Source: Carboxylicivirga mesophila
GTDB taxonomy: Bacteria; Bacteroidota; Bacteroidia; Bacteroidales; Marinilabiliaceae
Length of the DNA stretch: 64,000 nucleotides
Assembly (NCBI RefSeq): GCF_018271975.1
Contig: NZ_JAGUCN010000004.1
Coordinates: 124,001 to 188,000, forward strand
Direction: 5' to 3'
The notes beneath the pieces were generated by a model. The model did not search any database, was not told the DNA's origin, and saw nothing but the letters and a program-made list of their open reading frames with translations. Both the position numbers and the translations under genes were made by a program. This document shows, piece by piece, positions 17,541 to 25,488 of the stretch (within the stretch, counting starts at the first letter, position 1; the number at the start of each line of letters is the position of its first letter).

Positions 17541-18041
17541 ATGTTGCCAGATGATGTGTGGGAATTAATTTCCAATTCCTACAAATATGAACGAAGAAGG
17601 TGTCGTAAGCAGTTTGAAGAAGTTTGCAGCAGATCGTCGTACCGTATGATTGACTATCGCAATGATAGAGTTTTGAAAGGCTTTGTTGGCTTTTGGGATT
17701 TTGGCAAATGGGTGGTTATTGAGCACTTAGCTGTAAGTAATAATCAGGTTTTTCATGAAACCATGTCGATGTTGCTTAAGCAACTAATTGAACAAGTGGA
17801 TAAGAATGTGATTATTGTAGCTGAAGTTGATATTCTTTTGGCTCCGGAACATTACTTGTTGAAAAGTGAATATGTCAGTGCCGGGTTTATTGAGAATCCA
17901 TATGTTTATATTCAACCATCATATCATAAAGGTTGCGCATCATACCCACAGCGGATTATGAGTTTTCCTCATAGTATTTCGTATGAACAGTTTAAGGATT
18001 TAAGGAGTTTATTGTACCGCTTTATTTATGGTAAAAACTGA
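17541..18041 (+). CDS. GNAT-like acetyltransferase-fold protein
   Basis: A 166-aa protein of uncertain function. Its layout follows GNAT acyltransferases: an N-terminal helix pair (DDVWELISNSYKYERR), a strand pair (LKGFVGFWDFGKWVVIEHLAVS) matching the beta3-beta4 region, a helix with weak acetyl-CoA loop (HETMSMLLKQLIEQV), and a strand IIVAEVDI. The canonical Q/RxxGxG/A loop is not preserved. It may therefore bind CoA weakly or be a degenerate relative. It is upstream of menA but separated by about 100 bases with its own menA promoter, so it is probably a separate unit. Confidence 0.55.
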   Translation: MLPDDVWELISNSYKYERRRCRKQFEEVCSRSSYRMIDYRNDRVLKGFVGFWDFGKWVVIEHLAVSNNQVFHETMSMLLKQLIEQVDKNVIIVAEVDILLAPEHYLLKSEYVSAGFIENPYVYIQPSYHKGCASYPQRIMSFPHSISYEQFKDLRSLLYRFIYGKN

Positions 18042-18095
18042 TTAATGTGGGCCTGCTAAAAGCTGTTTGAGCTAATATCCATCATATCTGATTCT

Positions 18096-18123
18096 TTTGT
18101 TTTATGGCATTTATTTACTTTTG
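18096..18123 (+). promoter_or_regulatory. Candidate Bacteroidota promoter for menA
   Basis: TTTG (18096-18099) and TACTTTTG (18116-18123) match the -33 and -7 consensus with 16 bases between. The start codon of menA follows 15 bases later. Confidence 0.5.
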
Positions 18124-18138
18124 CAGTAAAATGATTTT

Positions 18139-19044
18139 ATGACAAAAGTACGTGCGTGGGTGAGTGCCTTTAGGTTACGCACATTGCCTCTGGCTCTCTC
18201 AACAATAATAATGGGCGGTTTTCTGGCCCAATTTTATGGAATGTTTAAGTGGTCAGTATTTTTATTGGCCATCATTACCACCTTGTTTCTCCAGGTGCTC
18301 TCCAACTTGGCCAATGATTATGGCGACACAGTTAATGGTGCCGATCATAAAGGTCGACAAGGGCCTCAGCGCATGGTGCAATCTGGTTTAATCAGCCAGC
18401 AAAGTATGCGCAGAGCTATTGTGATTTGTGCATCGCTGGCATTGATTTCAGGTATATTACTCATTTACTTCTCGTTTTCGCAGGCGGCAAGCATTAGTGG
18501 CTTAGTATTCTTTTTATTGGGAGTGGCTTCTATTGTTGCGGCTCTAAAATATACTATGGGTAAAAATCCTTATGGCTACCAAGGGCGTGGTGACTTATTT
18601 GTGTTGCTCTTTTTTGGCCTGGTGGGTGTTGGCGGTTCATTTTATTTACACGGGCAAATGTTTCATTGGGATGTTTTGTATCCTGCACTTGCCATTGGGT
18701 TTTTAAGTACAGGTGTTTTAAACCTCAATAATATGAGGGACAGGCAGAGTGATAAAGAAGCTGGTAAAAATACTCTGGTTGTTAAAAATGGCATCGTTTG
18801 GGCTAAGCGCTATCATTATTTTCTGGTGATTGGCGCGTTGTTGCTGTCTACTGTATTTGTTGTTACTAATGGGTATCATATGTCGATGTTTATGTTCCTA
18901 GTGAGTACACCACTTTTCATAAGACACCTTTGGGTGGTTAACAAAGCGGTAATTGCCGATGATTTTGATCCTGAACTTAAAAAATTGGCCATAACTTCAT
19001 TAGTGTATGTGCTGTTGTTTGGCACCGGTTTAATTCTTACATAG
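18139..19044 (+). CDS. menA: 1,4-dihydroxy-2-naphthoate polyprenyltransferase MenA
   Basis: A 301-aa polytopic UbiA-family prenyltransferase that attaches the polyprenyl tail to 1,4-dihydroxy-2-naphthoate, giving demethylmenaquinone. The two Asp-rich prenyl-diphosphate/Mg sites are NDYGDTVNGAD (near residue 58) and NNMRDRQSDKEAGK (near 195). Eight or nine hydrophobic helices are visible. The LRTLPLALSTIIMG beginning is typical of MenA. It is the first gene of menA-menC-menE, with a 4-base gap to menC. Confidence 0.96.
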   Translation: MTKVRAWVSAFRLRTLPLALSTIIMGGFLAQFYGMFKWSVFLLAIITTLFLQVLSNLANDYGDTVNGADHKGRQGPQRMVQSGLISQQSMRRAIVICASLALISGILLIYFSFSQAASISGLVFFLLGVASIVAALKYTMGKNPYGYQGRGDLFVLLFFGLVGVGGSFYLHGQMFHWDVLYPALAIGFLSTGVLNLNNMRDRQSDKEAGKNTLVVKNGIVWAKRYHYFLVIGALLLSTVFVVTNGYHMSMFMFLVSTPLFIRHLWVVNKAVIADDFDPELKKLAITSLVYVLLFGTGLILT

Positions 19045-19048
19045 TAGT

Positions 19049-20098
19049 ATGCTAACAGCCACTTATAAAAAACAGGAATTAGTGTTTAAGGAAGCAGGAG
19101 GAACATCTCGCGGCGTATTAAACACCAAGCCGAGCTGGTTTATTAAAATACAGAATAATCATGGGATTTTCGGAATAGGAGAATGTTCCATTATTCCTGG
19201 CTTAAGTATGGATGACAGACCAGATCTTGATGAAATTATTGCAGATGTTTGCATAAATATAAACGATTATGTCCTGGATTATCATCAGCAACTTAAGGAC
19301 GTGCCCGCATTGCGTTTTGCTGTTGAAACAGCCATGAAAGGATTAGAAATGGAGCACCCTTACGAATTGTATCCAAGTCAGTTTATGAACGGCACTGAAC
19401 CGATTGTTATTAACGGGCTTATTTGGATGGGAGAAGCAGAAACAATGTTGAAACGTATTGATGAGAAGCTGCAACAAGGTTTTTCTTGCCTGAAACTTAA
19501 GGTTGGTGCCATCGATTTTAACGAAGAACTTTCTTTGCTGAGGCATATAAGAAATCGTTACAGTGAAAAAGACCTGGAGCTTAGGCTTGATGCCAATGGT
19601 GCTTTTGCACCGGAAGAAGCTTTGTTCAAATTAAAAGCATTGTCGTCCTTTAAAATACACTCCATTGAGCAGCCAATTAAGGCGGGACAGTATGAGGATA
19701 TGTACCAATTGTGCCGAAAGACCCCTATTCCTATTGCACTTGATGAGGAGTTGATTGGTGTAAATGATATGTCGGCAAAAGAGGAGCTACTAAGGGTAAT
19801 TACGCCTCAATACATTATCTTAAAGCCCAGCTTGTTGGGTGGTGTAATGGCTTCAGATGAATGGATTAGTATAGCCGATGAGCTCAATATTGATTGGTGG
19901 GCCACCTCGGCTCTTGAAGCCAATATTGGTTTAAATACCATAGCGCAATGGGTAGCTACGAAATACAGCTCTCTTCGCCAAGGATTAGGGACAGGGCAGG
20001 TTTTCACTAATAATCTGCGGTCACCACTTTATCTTAAAGGGCAGGAGCTGTATTATGATTTGCATGGTGAATGGGAAAATCCTTTTGAAGCTGAATGA
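19049..20098 (+). CDS. menC: o-succinylbenzoate synthase MenC
   Basis: A 349-aa enolase-superfamily enzyme that dehydrates SHCHC to o-succinylbenzoate. The barrel carries the expected residues: acid/base Lys in CLKLKVGAID, metal ligands Asp in LRLDANGA, Glu in SIEQPI and Asp/Glu in ALDEEL, and the second Lys in ILKPSLLGG. It sits between menA and menE with a 4-base overlap (ATGA) with menE, so translation is probably coupled. The menD, menF, menH and menB genes are not in the window. Confidence 0.94.
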   Translation: MLTATYKKQELVFKEAGGTSRGVLNTKPSWFIKIQNNHGIFGIGECSIIPGLSMDDRPDLDEIIADVCININDYVLDYHQQLKDVPALRFAVETAMKGLEMEHPYELYPSQFMNGTEPIVINGLIWMGEAETMLKRIDEKLQQGFSCLKLKVGAIDFNEELSLLRHIRNRYSEKDLELRLDANGAFAPEEALFKLKALSSFKIHSIEQPIKAGQYEDMYQLCRKTPIPIALDEELIGVNDMSAKEELLRVITPQYIILKPSLLGGVMASDEWISIADELNIDWWATSALEANIGLNTIAQWVATKYSSLRQGLGTGQVFTNNLRSPLYLKGQELYYDLHGEWENPFEAE

Positions 20099-21171
20099 TG
20101 GATAGGATGGATTCATACAAGCAATACGATGAACTATTGGTTGATGGTGAGCAATACTGCGGGATTGCATCCATACTGACTTGGGTTCAAAAACTGGAAG
20201 CAACAAACCAATCAGAGAACCTTTTGATAGCGAGATTTATTCGGGATTGGTTTGATGATAAGGCGTATATAAAGCTGCAAACGTCAGGGAGCACCGGGCA
20301 GCCAAAAACAATTAAGGTGCATAAACAGTCAATGGTAGCGTCAGCCCATCGCACCATTCGTTTTTTTAACCTTCAACAGGGCGATAGTGCCTTATTGTGC
20401 TTGTCAGCCAAATATATTGCCGGTAAAATGATGCTTGTAAGAGCATTAGTGGGAGGATTGGATGTAGTGATAACGAATATCAATTCTAATCCTTTGCAAC
20501 AGATCAATCGGGTAATTGGTTTTGCAGCCATGGTGCCAATGCAGCTACACAATATTCTATCCAATACTCCAGGAAAGTTACAGAACATCAAACAACTAAT
20601 TGTAGGCGGAGGTAGTGTTAATCCATTGTTATTGGACCAATTGTCGGGATTGACTACAGAAGTGTGGGAAACCTATGGTATGACTGAGACAGTATCACAT
20701 ATTGCCTTGCGTAACTTGTCAAATGGTGATGAAATGTTTAAGCTGTTACCCGGACTGGTGATTGATGTTGATAGTCGTGGTTGTTTGAAGGTTTTGCCAT
20801 CTGATATCAATACTGACACACTATTCACCAACGATATGGTTAAGCTGGAGTCCTCAACTCAATTCCGCTTGCTGGGGCGATGGGATAATGTAATTAATAC
20901 CGGTGGTGTAAAAGTGATACCCGAGCTGATTGAAGCCAAACTTAAATCAGTAATTAAGGAGGATTTTATAATCTCCTGGAAGCCTGATGATATTCTGGGG
21001 CAGAGGGTTGTGCTGGTACTGGAGTCTGATTCACAAGTTGGTTTAGATGATATGGATTTGTCTATGATGTCCAAATATGAGCAGCCTAAGGAGGTTGTGG
21101 CTGTAAGCTGTTTTCCTAAAACAGAAACAGGAAAGATACAACGGCTTAAATTACGCGAACTGTTGGGCTAA
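20095..21171 (+). CDS. menE: o-succinylbenzoate-CoA ligase MenE
   Basis: A 358-aa member of the ANL (AMP-forming acyl-CoA ligase) superfamily, shorter than typical 450-aa MenE, as is usual in Bacteroidota. The P-loop is LQTSGSTGQPKTIKV (near residue 62), the ATP-binding motif is ETYGMTETVSH, the hinge Asp is in LLGRWDNVINTGGVKV, and the C-terminal catalytic Lys is in KTETGKIQR. Its start overlaps the menC stop. It activates o-succinylbenzoate in menaquinone synthesis. Operon context makes the assignment strong. Confidence 0.93.
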   Translation: MMDRMDSYKQYDELLVDGEQYCGIASILTWVQKLEATNQSENLLIARFIRDWFDDKAYIKLQTSGSTGQPKTIKVHKQSMVASAHRTIRFFNLQQGDSALLCLSAKYIAGKMMLVRALVGGLDVVITNINSNPLQQINRVIGFAAMVPMQLHNILSNTPGKLQNIKQLIVGGGSVNPLLLDQLSGLTTEVWETYGMTETVSHIALRNLSNGDEMFKLLPGLVIDVDSRGCLKVLPSDINTDTLFTNDMVKLESSTQFRLLGRWDNVINTGGVKVIPELIEAKLKSVIKEDFIISWKPDDILGQRVVLVLESDSQVGLDDMDLSMMSKYEQPKEVVAVSCFPKTETGKIQRLKLRELLG

Positions 21172-21236
21172 AAATCGTTTGTCCATCGCCAAAATATTAT
21201 ATTTGCTTACTTATTTTTATCGAACACATCAAAGGA

Positions 21237-22991
21237 ATGAAAATATACATTGTTTTTGCTCTGGCGGGTTTATTCTTGCTTACATCATGCTATAACCAGC
21301 GACCAGATATTAGTTATTCTACATTTAGCGAGATTGATGATTCAACTCCAAAGAACCAGGAAGAGTGGCTGGCAACGGGGCGTGGTTTGCATTTGTCATT
21401 TGGGTCAAAAGATGTTAAATATATGAAGGGGAAAGTGCCCATGCTGGCAGTTGTGAAGGACAAACAAATTCATGCATGGAAAGGTGAAACGGTATCTTTT
21501 CAGGCTGTTTTGTGGAGTTCCTATGACGTTAAGCAGGTGGAATGTATCTGGGAAGATTTGGTTTCAGAAGAAGGACAAACAATTGAAAAAGATATTATAC
21601 AAACAAGATATGTGAGGTATATGCTGAGTGATGCCGGATTTGTAAATGACCAATCATTAGCATCGAATCAGCGTGATTCAACGCTATTGCCCGATATGCT
21701 GGATAGTTTGCCTTGTATAGATATGGAGGCGCAAAGTGTCAGACCAATATGGTTTACTATCCAGGTGCCGCGAGAGGCTAAAGCCGGTATTTATAAGACG
21801 GCGCTTAAGGTATACTCCAAAGAAAATCCGCCACAAGAATTAAGGCTCAATCTTCAGGTAATAGAAAAAACATTGCCGTCAACAGATGATTGGCGCTTTC
21901 AAACCAATATGTGCATCAATCCGGCAGAGATAGCGCGTTGGCACAAGGTTCCATTATGGAGCGAGCAACATTTTAATGAGCTTCAACCATATGTTGAGCT
22001 GATGAAAAGAGCTGGGCAGAAGAGTATAACTGCTTATTTGTTCGATCACCACAACGATGTTAACGCTCCACTTGTACAATGGGTGAAACAATCAAACGGC
22101 CAGGTAGTGGCTGATTTTACCAACTTTGATAAGTGGATTACTTTCTTGTTAGATAATGGTATAACTTCTCAAATTGATTGTTACGCCTTTGAACCAAACA
22201 TTAGCAACAGCATAACTATATTAGATGAAGTGACTGGTAAAAGGCAGTTAAAAGAACTGAAGGTACAAGATGATGGCAGGCTGATTAAAGCCTGTTATAC
22301 TAATATCATCAATCATTTGCTTAAAAAGCAATGGTTTGATAAAACTGTATTTGTTGTTAATGAAGGGCCAACTGAAGAGGTAACCAGGCTGAAGCAGCTG
22401 TTGCATGAAGTCAACAAGGATGTGAAGCTTGAGTTGCTGGCACATGAGTGGACATCTGGGTTGCTAAAAGATGTTTATGCTGCAAATGTGCCTTCTCAAT
22501 TCAGTAATCTGAAGGAATGGTTTCGCATCAGGCACCAAAAAGGTTTAGAAACTTCCTATCATTTGGATGCCAATAGTCCGTTTCCCAATGTTTTTCTACA
22601 CTCGCCATCGGCAGAATCAGCTTGGTTTGGGTGGTATGCAGCTGCTCAGGGTATTGATGGCATACACATTGAAGCATTTAATAATTGGTTACCAAATCCT
22701 TTGATAAATGCACGACAGGAGTTTCGCTCTTCGGGCAGTAACTATCTTATTTATCCTGATGCAAAAAGCTCAATCAGGTTTGAGCGATTGATTGAAGGGA
22801 TTCAGGATTTTGAGAAGATATTGCTGATGCGCGATGAATTGGAAGGTGTGGATGATGAAACTAGTCGCCGGAAACTCGAATTATTAAATGAAGTGCTAAG
22901 TGATTTTGTTATTGAACGGATACCGCGGGAAAGTGCCAGTCAGATGGTGCGAGAGGGGCAGGAGCTGCTTTGGGAACTTCATAATCAATGA
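21237..22991 (+). CDS. DUF4091/GH123-like lipoprotein
   Basis: A 584-aa lipoprotein whose signal peptide ends in the lipobox LTSC (Cys near residue 18). An N-terminal beta-sandwich (about 40-210) precedes a TIM-barrel-like region. Near the C-terminus is the DUF4091 pattern (SAWFGWYAAAQGIDGIHIE...; FERLIEGIQDFEKILLMRDEL) shared with GH123 beta-N-acetylgalactosaminidases. At the place where GH123 enzymes carry an Asp-Glu pair, this protein has N375-E376-G (VVNEGPTEEV). The Asp is thus replaced, and enzymatic activity is uncertain. It is probably surface or periplasm exposed and acts on glycans, by inference from the fold. Confidence 0.78.
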   Translation: MKIYIVFALAGLFLLTSCYNQRPDISYSTFSEIDDSTPKNQEEWLATGRGLHLSFGSKDVKYMKGKVPMLAVVKDKQIHAWKGETVSFQAVLWSSYDVKQVECIWEDLVSEEGQTIEKDIIQTRYVRYMLSDAGFVNDQSLASNQRDSTLLPDMLDSLPCIDMEAQSVRPIWFTIQVPREAKAGIYKTALKVYSKENPPQELRLNLQVIEKTLPSTDDWRFQTNMCINPAEIARWHKVPLWSEQHFNELQPYVELMKRAGQKSITAYLFDHHNDVNAPLVQWVKQSNGQVVADFTNFDKWITFLLDNGITSQIDCYAFEPNISNSITILDEVTGKRQLKELKVQDDGRLIKACYTNIINHLLKKQWFDKTVFVVNEGPTEEVTRLKQLLHEVNKDVKLELLAHEWTSGLLKDVYAANVPSQFSNLKEWFRIRHQKGLETSYHLDANSPFPNVFLHSPSAESAWFGWYAAAQGIDGIHIEAFNNWLPNPLINARQEFRSSGSNYLIYPDAKSSIRFERLIEGIQDFEKILLMRDELEGVDDETSRRKLELLNEVLSDFVIERIPRESASQMVREGQELLWELHNQ

Positions 22992-23145
22992 TTGCAGAAT
23001 TGAGATTAAGCCATCAATTATTTTATTGAGCTGAATAATATCATTCATCTTTCTGTTCAACTTTATTTAATTTGTCAGCGTCGAAGTTAAATGCATCCCT
23101 TTATCAGGGTGTTATCGTTAAATCTATTGCAATAAATATTAGCTT

Positions 23146-24330
23146 ATGAAACTATTATCAACAATGCTGCTGAGCCTGATTTGTTTGGCTGTGGTTGCAC
23201 AAGACCAAACAGAAGGGTATCAGTTTGAAACAATCTATGATTTAGAGGCGACATGCGTGAAAGATCAGCATCGCTCAGGAACATGCTGGAGCTTCTCGGC
23301 TTTAGGTTTCTTTGAATCGGAAATGATTCGAATTGGTAAAGAGCCAGCTAACCTGTCAGAGATGTTTGTGGTACGTCACTGCTATGCTGACAAAGCAGTG
23401 AAATATGTGCGCTTGCATGGTTCATTAAACTTTGGTCCTGGTGGCGCATTTCACGATGCTGTTTATGTAATGAAGAATTATGGTATGGTGCCTGAAGAAG
23501 CTTATGCAGGGCTGGAATATGGTGAAGAGTCGCACGTGCATGGTGAAATGGATGCCGTTTTGAAGAACTATGTTGATGCTGTAATTTCTAATAAAAACAA
23601 GAAGCTGAGTACAGCCTGGAAAAATGGGTTTGACGGTACTTTAGATGCTTACCTTGGTGAGTTACCTCAATCTTTCGAAGTAGACGGCAAAAGCTATACG
23701 CCTCAAACCTATATGGAAGAGAGAGTAGGTCTTGATATGGATGATTACATTCAGGTATCTTCGTATACACATCATCCAACCTACGAAACGTTTATTATTG
23801 AAGTGCCAGATAACTGGTTGTGGGGTGAAGTATACAACGTAACATTAGACGACCTGATGACTATTTTTGAGCATTCACTTGAGAATGGTTATACAATTGG
23901 CTGGGCAGCTGACGTAAGTGAAAAAGGATTTTCACATACTAATGGCGTAGCAATTGTACCAGAAAGTGATGCAAAAGAGATGTCAGGTTCAGAACGTTCG
24001 CGTTGGGAAAGTATGTCACGTGCCGACCGTAACAAGATGCTTTATAGCTTCGATAAACCTGTAAAAGAAAAGGTAATTACGGCTGAGATGCGTCAGGAAG
24101 CCTACGATAACTATCAGACTACTGATGATCATGGTATGCAGATTACAGGTATGGTGAAAGACCAGAACGGTACCAAGTATTTTAAGGTGAAAAACTCATG
24201 GAATACCAACAATAAATACGATGGCTATTTCTATGCATCCGAGGCTTTCATAAAATACAAAACCATGTCAATCATGATTAATAAAAATGCATTGACCAAA
24301 GACCTCAAAAAGAAACTTGGAATAAAGTAA
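23146..24330 (+). CDS. Secreted C1 family cysteine peptidase (bleomycin-hydrolase-like)
   Basis: A 394-aa papain-fold peptidase. MKLLSTMLLSLICLAVVAQ is a signal peptide, so the enzyme is exported, unlike cytosolic bleomycin hydrolase. The oxyanion Gln and catalytic Cys are Q41 and C47 in QHRSGTCWSFSALG, the His is in DHGMQITG (near residue 328) and the Asn is in VKNSWN (near 350). The family is that of aminopeptidase C (PepC/BLH), with the typical DDYIQVSSYTHHP block. It likely degrades peptides in the periplasm. An intrinsic terminator follows closely. Confidence 0.9.
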   Translation: MKLLSTMLLSLICLAVVAQDQTEGYQFETIYDLEATCVKDQHRSGTCWSFSALGFFESEMIRIGKEPANLSEMFVVRHCYADKAVKYVRLHGSLNFGPGGAFHDAVYVMKNYGMVPEEAYAGLEYGEESHVHGEMDAVLKNYVDAVISNKNKKLSTAWKNGFDGTLDAYLGELPQSFEVDGKSYTPQTYMEERVGLDMDDYIQVSSYTHHPTYETFIIEVPDNWLWGEVYNVTLDDLMTIFEHSLENGYTIGWAADVSEKGFSHTNGVAIVPESDAKEMSGSERSRWESMSRADRNKMLYSFDKPVKEKVITAEMRQEAYDNYQTTDDHGMQITGMVKDQNGTKYFKVKNSWNTNNKYDGYFYASEAFIKYKTMSIMINKNALTKDLKKKLGIK

Positions 24331-24351
24331 CCAGATATTGATTTGGTAAAC

Positions 24352-24379
24352 AAAAGGGTGGCGAAAGTTACCCTTTTTT
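24352..24379 (+). terminator. Intrinsic terminator after the C1 peptidase gene
   Basis: AAAAGGGT and ACCCTTTT form an 8-bp stem with a small inner hairpin (GC-GAAA-GT), followed by T residues. Confidence 0.82.
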
Positions 24380-24410
24380 ATTTAATTAGGCTCACACTAA
24401 CTATAGTATT

Positions 24411-24995
24411 ATGAGAACGGTTATTATTCTAACAGTATTCATCTCAAGTTTCACTTATTTAAATGCTCAGGAGCCTGATAAAACAGCACTTATTCTTATT
24501 GATATTCAGGATTTCTATTTTGAAGGAGGAGCTGTGGAGTTGGTAGATGCTCAAGAAGCCGGAGAGCAAGCACAGAAGCTTTTGCAGTTATTTCGCGATA
24601 AGGGCTTGTTGATTGTTCATGTTAAACACAAGGCAACAAAAGGGAGTGATATTAATAAAGTTGTTTGCCCTTTAGTGAATGAGAAGGTTATTGAGAAAAC
24701 GGAAGTCAATGCATTTATAGGTACAGACCTGAAGGAATACCTCGATGCTCATCATATAGAACATATAGTGATGGCTGGCATGCAAACGCATATGTGCTTA
24801 GAAGCAGGAGTGCGTGCTGCTGCAGATTTTGGGTATGAAGTTGTGGTAGTAGAGGATGCTTGCGCCACCAGGGATTTAACCTATAATGGCTTGGTTATAC
24901 CTGCGGAACAAGTTCACTTTTCCACCTTGTCCACATTAAAAAGTTACGCCTATATAATGAAGCAGGAAGTTTTTCTGGAAAAATTTTTGAATTAA
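24411..24995 (+). CDS. Exported isochorismatase-family cysteine hydrolase
   Basis: A 194-aa isochorismatase-fold hydrolase with an N-terminal signal peptide (MRTVIILTVFISSFTYLNAQ), so it should act outside the cytoplasm. The catalytic triad is visible: Asp in LILIDIQDFYF, Lys in HVKHKATKG and Cys in QTHMCLEAGV (near residue 128). Most relatives (nicotinamidase, pyrazinamidase, isochorismatase) are cytosolic, so export is a notable trait. Substrate cannot be told. It lies downstream of the peptidase gene but beyond that gene's terminator. Confidence 0.87.
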   Translation: MRTVIILTVFISSFTYLNAQEPDKTALILIDIQDFYFEGGAVELVDAQEAGEQAQKLLQLFRDKGLLIVHVKHKATKGSDINKVVCPLVNEKVIEKTEVNAFIGTDLKEYLDAHHIEHIVMAGMQTHMCLEAGVRAAADFGYEVVVVEDACATRDLTYNGLVIPAEQVHFSTLSTLKSYAYIMKQEVFLEKFLN

Positions 24996-25155
24996 TGAAA
25001 AAAGCTTCATATTTGTATTTGTTAAAATGTGTGAACGAAAAGTTCCGGAAACATTTGTAGAATTTAGAATTACAAAATCGCGTTAAAAAAGTTTAAAAGA
25101 TTGCGTTTAGTGCAATAATTATGGAACTTTATTTATGCGAATTGAGTATAAAGAT

Positions 25156-25238
25156 TTATGAAGCTTTCTTCATAAGTTAGGGTTAAGGTTAGGTTGAAGA
25201 AGGAATGTTTGAAAAGTCAAACATTCCTCTTTTTTTTA
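25156..25238 (+). ncRNA. Candidate structured small RNA, unit 1
   Basis: The unit starts with a perfect 8-bp hairpin (TTATGAAG, CTTT, CTTCATAA; 25156-25175). A G/T-rich linker with GTTAAGGTTAG (25182-25192) follows, then an 11-bp terminator hairpin (GGAATGTTTGA, AAAG, TCAAACATTCC) and eight T. The promoter is not located. Nothing coding precedes it closely on this strand, which argues for an independent transcript. Confidence 0.45.
25202..25238 (+). terminator. Intrinsic terminator of unit 1
   Basis: Perfect 11-bp stem with loop AAAG, then CTC-free run TCTTTTTTTT. It is 207 bases past the isochorismatase-like stop codon, so it is not obviously that gene's terminator. Confidence 0.88.
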
Positions 25239-25313
25239 TATATACCCGAAACTATTTAGCTTTAAGTGTGTTCTAATATTAAGTTAAGATTTTTTCATAG
25301 ATTTGGATTTTGA

Positions 25314-25361
25314 GTTAAGGTTAGAAGGAAAAAGGAGTTGCTCAGCAACTCCTTTTTTTTT
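25314..25361 (+). ncRNA. Candidate structured small RNA, unit 2 (3' part)
   Basis: GTTAAGGTTAG recurs at 25314-25324, 132 bases after its first copy, again followed by an AAGGAA stretch and a strong terminator (AAAAAGGAGTTGC, TCA, GCAACTCCTTTTT). The 5' end is not defined; no first hairpin like that of unit 1 is clear. Confidence 0.35.
25329..25361 (+). terminator. Intrinsic terminator of unit 2
   Basis: Perfect 13-bp stem with a TCA loop and nine T. Confidence 0.9.
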
Positions 25362-25455
25362 GCCGTTAACTACTGCTGCATGCATCAAATGTTCGATAAC
25401 TACCTTGTGGTAAGAAACTTTATTTGAATTTTAAACTGATTCTGATAGTTTATTG

Positions 25456-25463
25456 TATATTTG
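25456..25463 (+). promoter_or_regulatory. Candidate -7 promoter box
   Basis: TATATTTG matches TAnnTTTG and lies 25 bases before the start of the secreted two-repeat protein gene. A -33 TTTG at proper distance is not evident. Confidence 0.4.
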
Positions 25464-25488
25464 CCTTGGGGAATTTTAAATTATCAGT

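Larger units (their letters stand above)
24996..25488. other. 493-base gene-free stretch with two terminator-capped units
   Basis: No credible reading frame is present. The left part holds a TTCCGGAA palindrome (about 25042) and a short hairpin TTGC...GCAA (about 25101-25115). The middle and right parts hold two non-coding units, each ending in a strong intrinsic terminator and each with the 11-mer GTTAAGGTTAG shortly before it. A promoter-like box for the next gene is at the right end. Confidence 0.7.

Noticed and set aside
20095-21171. MenE as a truncated pseudogene because it is about 100 residues short
   Set aside because: The P-loop, ATP motif, hinge Asp and C-terminal catalytic Lys are all present, and it keeps translational coupling with menC.
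25174-25195. TTAGGGTTAAGGTTAGG resembling a telomere-type or tandem repeat
   Set aside because: The run is only about three irregular units within a structured non-coding stretch; it is not a repeat array.
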